Assembly: GCF_014694455.1 (NCBI RefSeq)
Contig: NZ_JAAUWT010000015.1
Location: 62,001-126,000 of the forward strand
DNA: 64,000 bases
DNA from: Vibrio sp. S9_S30
Lineage (GTDB): Bacteria; Pseudomonadota; Gammaproteobacteria; Enterobacterales; Vibrionaceae
Direction: 5' to 3'
Under the pieces are notes generated by a model. That model saw only the letters and a program-made list of their open reading frames with translations, was not told where the DNA came from and searched no databases. Both the position numbers and the translations under genes were made by a program. Positions 59,684 through 64,000 of the stretch are shown in pieces; position 1 is the first letter of the stretch, and each line of letters begins with the position of its first letter.

Positions 59684-59710
59684 ATATGCCCGCGAACCAA
59701 GCGGGCATAT
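59684..59710. terminator. Bidirectional terminator between pyrC and an AraC gene
   Basis: ATATGCCCGC, GAACCAA, GCGGGCATAT; ten perfect pairs, TTTTATA after on the plus strand. Confidence 0.8.
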
Positions 59711-59711
59711 T

Positions 59712-60506
59712 TTATACGGGTCTATTCGCTTTATATTGGTCTGGCGTAATTCCAGCATATCGTTTAAACATCGTGATAAACGGACTGGCTTGGTTATAAC
59801 CCAAAAGAAGTGCGGTTTCCTTTACAGACTTACCTTTTTGAAGCAACTCCATCGAATGCAAATACCGTATTCGTAAGCGCCATTCAGTGAAGCTCATCCC
59901 TAACTCACTTTGGCAGTATCGAGCGAGAGAACGTTCTGTGGTATGAACACGAGCGGCCCAACTTTTTAGTGAATCATTGTTGGTCGGGTTCTCCTCTAGC
60001 CCTCTTAGAATTGGGGCCAACATTTTATGACTAGAGGTTGGCAAGAAATGCTGCTGTTCGGGCGCCATTGCTAATTGATCCAACAACACATCGACTAACC
60101 GCTTGTCCTGATCTGATTTTGCGGAGCATACATTTCTCTGACGAAAGTCTTCGATGATGGCGGTCATAATTGGTGTAACGCCAAGTAAACACGTATGTTT
60201 GGGCATATGCTTTGTCTTGTCGATACTGATATTTAGGGAACAATAATCCAGAGGCTTTTTATTAAAACTGTGATGCAATACACCAGCAGGAACCCATATG
60301 GCTAAATTTGGCGGGGCAAGAAATCGAGTTTCATCCGCCAGCAATTCTAGCATTCCACCTCGAATAAATTGCAATTGTCCCCATGCGTGAAAATGCTCTC
60401 GCGTTACGGTATTCGAATTGAACGCATCAAAGTTCATGTACACATCTGAAGGCAGCTCCTCAAAAGAAATGGCTGGATGCGTATTGGTTTGTTGCTTCTC
60501 TCTCAT
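59712..60506 (-). CDS. AraC-family transcriptional regulator with N-terminal cupin
   Basis: A 264-residue regulator. Cupin: HFHAWGQLQFIRGGMLELLA, then LAIWVPAGVLHHSF (residues about 38-80). DNA-binding domain: RVHTTERSLARYCQSELGMS, then LLQKGKSVKETALLLGYNQA and FKRYAGITPDQYKA (about 165-262). This type often controls a neighbouring exporter or oxidoreductase, but no such gene is intact nearby. Direct repeats at 60511-60544 lie against its start codon and may be its own operator. The Shine-Dalgarno is weak. Confidence 0.88.
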   Translation of the reverse strand: MREKQQTNTHPAISFEELPSDVYMNFDAFNSNTVTREHFHAWGQLQFIRGGMLELLADETRFLAPPNLAIWVPAGVLHHSFNKKPLDYCSLNISIDKTKHMPKHTCLLGVTPIMTAIIEDFRQRNVCSAKSDQDKRLVDVLLDQLAMAPEQQHFLPTSSHKMLAPILRGLEENPTNNDSLKSWAARVHTTERSLARYCQSELGMSFTEWRLRIRYLHSMELLQKGKSVKETALLLGYNQASPFITMFKRYAGITPDQYKANRPV

Positions 60507-60510
60507 TTTT

Positions 60511-60544
60511 TACTGCACACTCACATTTTGTACTGCGCACTCAC
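60511..60544. promoter_or_regulatory. Direct repeats at the AraC gene start
   Basis: TACTGCACACTCAC (60511-60524) and TACTGCGCACTCAC (60531-60544), 13 of 14 identical, 20 bp apart, two helical turns. This is the spacing AraC-type regulators prefer. The first copy is only five bases from the start codon, so binding would block initiation. Confidence 0.6.
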
Positions 60545-60849
60545 GCTGTCGTTTTGGGGATAGATATCATTATACCGACCCAGCTCGCTTTGTCGTCTAT
60601 GGCTTGTCGTCAATAAAGGGTTATGAGCAAATATGAACTTACGTACAAGCATCGCTACAACGTCACCCCGTCAGGTCTAGTTGCCCCAATCTTCATGGTA
60701 CAAGGAACACTTGGTCAATCTCCGTATACCAAATACGACACAGAAAACACAACCTCATGCATATTTGCGTTGTAGAAAACCAACATTTCGCGTTACCGAA
60801 TTGGAAACTTGCCCTTCCCAGAAACTTTACTTACGAGCTCGACAGTTTA

Positions 60850-60925
60850 TAGAATAAGCTAACTGAAAAAACAGTGTCATCACCGACGCGGTGTCTTTCT
60901 AACAAGCTTGCGAGTGACTTACACC
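60850..60925. repeat. Intergenic structured repeat, copy B
   Basis: Starts TAGAATAAGCTAACTGAA; 45 bases on comes CTTTCTAACAAGCTTG between GGTGT (60890-60894) and ACACC (60921-60925). Copy A is at 10366-10443. A small CACCG/CGGTG hairpin precedes the loop where copy A has GCGGC/GCCGC. Confidence 0.5.
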
Positions 60926-61032
60926 CTCTGCTCTCATCTTTGATTTCATTAATCATCTGTAAAAACAATTAGATAACCTCATCGCCTGAAAATCAAAATT
61001 TAATTAACTAGTTGAATTTTAATCAAATCATC

Positions 61033-61052
61033 TATTTCAAGAACTTGAAATA
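61033..61052. promoter_or_regulatory. 20-bp palindrome upstream of the FIST-GGDEF operon
   Basis: TATTTCAAG, AA, CTTGAAATA: nine-base perfect arms, ending 53 bp before the ATG. Probable operator. Confidence 0.6.
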
Positions 61053-61105
61053 CCAGTAAAACGCACTAAATTTATAATGGGTTTAGCGAAACTTAGGTCA
61101 TTAGC

Positions 61106-62242
61106 ATGAAAACACTTCAATCTGTTTGGAACGGAAAGCATTGGGATGATGTCGAAGACATAAAGCGCCTCAATAGTGACAACACTTTAGTTTTATTGTT
61201 TGGCTCAATAACTAATGGAAAAGAGGCTATTAAACAATTGCGTGAATATTTGCCAGATGCCCTACTGACAGGCTGCTCGACTGCGGGTGAAGTTTCAGGA
61301 ATCCAAGTACACGATAATGCACTGGTTGTCACCATTATTTGTTTTGAGAAAACGCCCATCCGTATGCTACGCCTCAAAATACCAGGCGAGGATTTTAACC
61401 AAAAGGACATTGGTATCCAAATGGCGAAGCAGCTAATGGAAACACCCAACTTACGGCATATTTTGGTACTCAGTGATGGGCTTCATGTGAATGGCTGCAT
61501 GCTCACAGAGGGTTTTGAATGTGCCGTCCCAGAACATATTAAAGTTACTGGGGGCCTAGCCGGTGACAGCGAAGCCTTTAACCAAACGTATGTTCTATAC
61601 CAAGAAGAAGTGGCAGAAAAGCAGATCGTTGCTGTCGGCTTTTATGGCGATTCCATTTCTGTAAGTTATGGCTCACGTGGTGGATGGAGCCCATTTGGTT
61701 TACAAAGAACAATCACACACTCTGAAGAAAACACACTTTATGAATTAGACGATGAAAACGCTTTGGACATCTACAAAAGCTACTTAGGGGAACTTTCATC
61801 AGACTTGCCAGCAAGTGGGCTCAGATTTCCGTTAGAAATCACCGACCCAAATAAATCAACCAAACTTGTTCGCACATTATTAGGTGTCGATGAGACGACA
61901 GGCTCAATTACATTTGCGGGTAACATACCTAAAGGGGCAACCGCGATGTTAATGCGAGCGAATGTTGAAACTCTTATAAACGGCGCGCAGGACGCTGCTG
62001 GTGTTTGTCGCAAAGACATGGGAGCGTCTCCCCAATTGGCTATCCTGATCAGCTGCGTTGGACGAAAAACGTTACTAAGCCAGCTAGTAGAAGATGAAGT
62101 TGAAGCAGTAAAAGATGAACTGGGTTCGTCCACCCTGCTTTGTGGGTTTTATTCCTACGGAGAGATCGCGCCATATGATCGACACTATCCATCGGAATTA
62201 CATAACCAGACGATGACAATTACTGCATTTTCGGAAACTTGA
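61106..62242 (+). CDS. FIST domain sensor protein
   Basis: A 378-residue protein with FIST_N (about 25-215; LVLLFGSITNGKEAIKQLRE, LLTGCSTAGEVSGIQVHDNA, VTGGLAGDSEAF) and FIST_C (about 220-360; ALDIYKSYLGELSSDLPASG, LISCVGRKTLLSQLVEDEVE, GFYSYGEIAP). No TM helix; cytosolic. FIST proteins bind small molecules; some (NosP) carry haem and sense nitric oxide, working with kinases or cyclic-di-GMP enzymes. The next gene, one base downstream, is a GGDEF protein, so it probably controls that enzyme. Ligand not known. Confidence 0.88.
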   Translation: MKTLQSVWNGKHWDDVEDIKRLNSDNTLVLLFGSITNGKEAIKQLREYLPDALLTGCSTAGEVSGIQVHDNALVVTIICFEKTPIRMLRLKIPGEDFNQKDIGIQMAKQLMETPNLRHILVLSDGLHVNGCMLTEGFECAVPEHIKVTGGLAGDSEAFNQTYVLYQEEVAEKQIVAVGFYGDSISVSYGSRGGWSPFGLQRTITHSEENTLYELDDENALDIYKSYLGELSSDLPASGLRFPLEITDPNKSTKLVRTLLGVDETTGSITFAGNIPKGATAMLMRANVETLINGAQDAAGVCRKDMGASPQLAILISCVGRKTLLSQLVEDEVEAVKDELGSSTLLCGFYSYGEIAPYDRHYPSELHNQTMTITAFSET

Positions 62243-62243
62243 T

Positions 62244-63722
62244 ATGCATCGACTTCTGAAACGTCAATTGCGCAAAGCTTTTCCAGATGGAGTGCCAAAT
62301 GAAGGAGCAACCTTCGACGCTAACCAAATCAACAAGTTCATAGAGATGGTTGATCAAGGCTATCAATCGATGGCAGAGCAGCTGACAATGACCGAACGAA
62401 CACTCGATCTTAGCTGCACAGAACTAGCAAATAGAAATCATACCCTTAGCTTGATACTCGACGCGCTTCCAGACATGAGTTTTTGGATTGATAAAGAGGG
62501 GCTTGTTCGGGATATTCGCTCTGGTAATTTCAGTCCGCCATTTATCGGATCTGATGAAAATTTTAAAGCCATAGATGACTTAAATATCGTAATTCATTCA
62601 CCAGAGCTTAGAAATTTCCTAAATAATTATAGATCCAAAAATGGGAAGGTGGCTGAATTAAATCTTTATGCAAATGAAACACATTATCAAGTTAGAGCTA
62701 CAATCACACCGATTAGTCATACCCGCTGGTTATTGGTATTACGTGATATTTCATTAACCAAACAACTTGAAATGCTGCAAAAACAACGTATGGAGCAAAT
62801 TCAAAAAGCACAGAAACAGCTTCAAGGGCTTGTCAACGCAGCGCCAACTGGCATTGTCATTTGCAATCCCAAACAAGAAATTATTATGGTTAACCAATAT
62901 ATCAGTACCATTTTTCAAAAACCTAAGACAGAATTTCTTGGTAAAAACCCAACGGAACTTGTCGCGATAAAGCATAGAGCGTCTTTAGGCGCGCAAATCA
63001 TTGATGTTTTAAAGTGTGAAGATGAAGAAAGCAGCAGAAGATTGGATATAGCCATTACGTTACCATCTGGGGCTCTAATGCAAGCAGAAATAGCATTGAG
63101 CACCCTCATGTTTGACGATCAACTTTTGATCATTATGTCCATATCTGACATTAGCGACCGAAAACAACTGGAAAAGAAACTGCGTGTTCTTGCCTCGACG
63201 GATCCATTAACAGGCGCTCTCAACCGCCGCAGTTTCAATGATTATACAGAACGCGCCATTTCTACTTGTATGCGCACCAAACGCCCTCTTTCACTGATCA
63301 TTTTAGATATCGACTTCTTTAAAAGAATCAACGATACCTATGGTCACGTTGCTGGTGATGAGGTTCTCGTTTCTGTCGTATCAAAAATTGGTGAAGTAAC
63401 AAGGGACGTGGATATTCTAGGTCGACTTGGAGGTGAAGAATTTGCTGTCGCCCTCCCCAATGCGTCATTGGAACTGGCAAAAGAAATCGCTGAACGGATA
63501 AGACAAGAAATAGAAAGTATGGTTGTGAGCAATGGCAATCAAAAGATTAGACTAACTGCCAGCTTCGGTGTTATTACGCTGTCTGGTGCTCTACTAGAAG
63601 AGCCCTTAGAGTTCGCCATAAACTCTGCTGACGAGTATCTTTACTTTGCAAAAGAACATGGTAGAAATCAAGTCATCGACTCAGAATACTATAAAAAACA
63701 TACTAGCGATGCTCTTGATTGA
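62244..63722 (+). CDS. Diguanylate cyclase with PAS domains
   Basis: A 492-residue soluble protein. A helical N-terminus (about 1-65) leads to PAS 1 (about 70-170; LSLILDALPDMSFWIDKEGL), a coiled coil, PAS 2 (about 195-300; LVNAAPTGIVICNPKQEIIM) and GGDEF (about 315-480). The active site is RLGGEEFAVALP, with the metal Asp in LIILDIDFFKRINDTYGHVA. The inhibitory RxxD (RDVD) is five residues before GGEEF, so product feedback is likely. It makes c-di-GMP. Operon with the FIST gene (stop TGA, one base, ATG). Confidence 0.92.
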   Translation: MHRLLKRQLRKAFPDGVPNEGATFDANQINKFIEMVDQGYQSMAEQLTMTERTLDLSCTELANRNHTLSLILDALPDMSFWIDKEGLVRDIRSGNFSPPFIGSDENFKAIDDLNIVIHSPELRNFLNNYRSKNGKVAELNLYANETHYQVRATITPISHTRWLLVLRDISLTKQLEMLQKQRMEQIQKAQKQLQGLVNAAPTGIVICNPKQEIIMVNQYISTIFQKPKTEFLGKNPTELVAIKHRASLGAQIIDVLKCEDEESSRRLDIAITLPSGALMQAEIALSTLMFDDQLLIIMSISDISDRKQLEKKLRVLASTDPLTGALNRRSFNDYTERAISTCMRTKRPLSLIILDIDFFKRINDTYGHVAGDEVLVSVVSKIGEVTRDVDILGRLGGEEFAVALPNASLELAKEIAERIRQEIESMVVSNGNQKIRLTASFGVITLSGALLEEPLEFAINSADEYLYFAKEHGRNQVIDSEYYKKHTSDALD

Positions 63723-63729
63723 CTTTTCC

Positions 63730-64000
63730 TCAATCCTTTTTATTATCACGATTTATATGTGATTCATCTCCGCTCGCAAGTTGATGTGCTCTTAGGTTTT
63801 TCGCAAAACAGACGCTCCTTGCCATCTCTTTAAACCCGACTGCATTATGACAAGCGATACTCGCAAGATTATTAATGTCTGAATCGCTTGCTATCCAATC
63901 AAAACCTTGACGTCGAGCCCAGCTTTCTGCTTGTCTCAACAGTTTTTTACCAAAGCCTTTTCCACGATAATCCAACTCGATAAACCACCCTTCTATGTAA
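63730..64000 (-). CDS. GNAT acetyltransferase, AAC(6')-like, C-terminal part
   Basis: The frame runs off the right edge; about 90 C-terminal codons are present. YIEGWFIELDYRGKGFGKKL is the acetyl-CoA binding motif A, and SWARRQGFDWIASDSDINNL, then HNAVGFKEMARSVCFAKNL, closely follow aminoglycoside 6'-N-acetyltransferase type proteins. A chromosomal enzyme of this sort may act on aminoglycosides or on another amine. The tail (ASGDESHINRDNKKD) is longer than usual. It is convergent with the GGDEF gene. Confidence 0.78.
   Translation of the reverse strand, partial: YIEGWFIELDYRGKGFGKKLLRQAESWARRQGFDWIASDSDINNLASIACHNAVGFKEMARSVCFAKNLRAHQLASGDESHINRDNKKD

Larger units (their letters stand above)
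60507..61105. other. Intergenic region between the AraC gene and the FIST operon
   Basis: About 600 bp. It holds the AraC direct repeats (60511-60544), structured repeat copy B (60850-60925) and the FIST operon palindrome (61033-61052). A 50-codon frame at 60623-60775 has AAAGGG too close to its ATG and no recognised content. Confidence 0.5.

Noticed and set aside
60623..60775. 50-codon frame MSKYELTYKHRYN... before the FIST operon
   Set aside because: Shine-Dalgarno-like AAAGGG is only about two bases from the ATG and no homolog is known; kept as a remark only.

Overview
The window looks like part of the second chromosome of a Vibrio species. It carries the AI-2 receptor genes luxP and luxQ, a narQP-napFDABC nitrate-reduction cluster that ends in the tiny vibrio/shewanella protein found behind napC, a phaBA-phasin-phaC polyester operon, a class I HMG-CoA reductase, a LuxT-type TetR regulator, nadE, pyrC and the start of kbl. 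In Vibrio genomes I know, these genes lie mostly on chromosome 2. Base composition is moderate, intergenic DNA is AT-rich, and no rRNA gene, complete tRNA, insertion sequence, prophage or CRISPR array was seen. Species cannot be fixed from sequence reading alone.

Layout. 1-7.1 kb: 5' end of kbl with a divergent LysR gene, an FMN reductase/LysR divergent pair, a TPR lipoprotein-like or periplasmic protein, a DUF2946-PepSY pair and a PHP phosphoesterase. 7.4-16.9 kb: an HD-GYP protein with a large insertion in its catalytic domain, azlCD with the wreck of an AraC regulator beside it, a histidine phosphatase, a soluble chemoreceptor with four PAS domains, HMG-CoA reductase and a membrane protein. 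17.1-28.3 kb: luxQ and luxP (AI-2 sensing), then narP-narQ facing napFDABC. A good NarP site lies in the shared promoter region. 28.3-34.5 kb: the pha operon, read leftward, then an AT-rich gene desert and a TraF-like barrel protein. 34.7-41.5 kb: small conserved genes (YceH, GIY-YIG, YgjV-like), a broken ROK gene, and a periplasmic binding protein followed directly by a LuxQ-like hybrid kinase. 42-50 kb: secreted lipase, a TRAP transporter (dctPQM), parvulin, CheV, iron alcohol dehydrogenase and luxT. 50-58 kb: small secreted proteins (one built of seven 20-residue repeats), an acyltransferase, a nadD-like gene divergent from nadE, and a MOSC/ferredoxin-reductase/ferredoxin fusion. 58.5-64 kb: pyrC, an AraC regulator, a two-gene FIST plus GGDEF operon, and a GNAT acetyltransferase running off the right edge.

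Signalling dominates the window: two binding-protein/hybrid-kinase pairs, NarQP, two c-di-GMP proteins (one making, one degrading), a PAS chemoreceptor and CheV. The most promising things to follow are the FIST-diguanylate cyclase operon with its 20-bp palindrome, the second LuxPQ-like receptor/kinase pair, a pair of intergenic repeats with a conserved loop and changed stems (10.4 and 60.9 kb), the exact 121-residue PAS repeat, and hairpins placed between the first and second products of the pha, nap and TRAP operons.

All calls rest on reading the sequence and on remembered family features. No database search was run. Start codons were moved from the longest reading frame where a Shine-Dalgarno sequence or family length argued for it.
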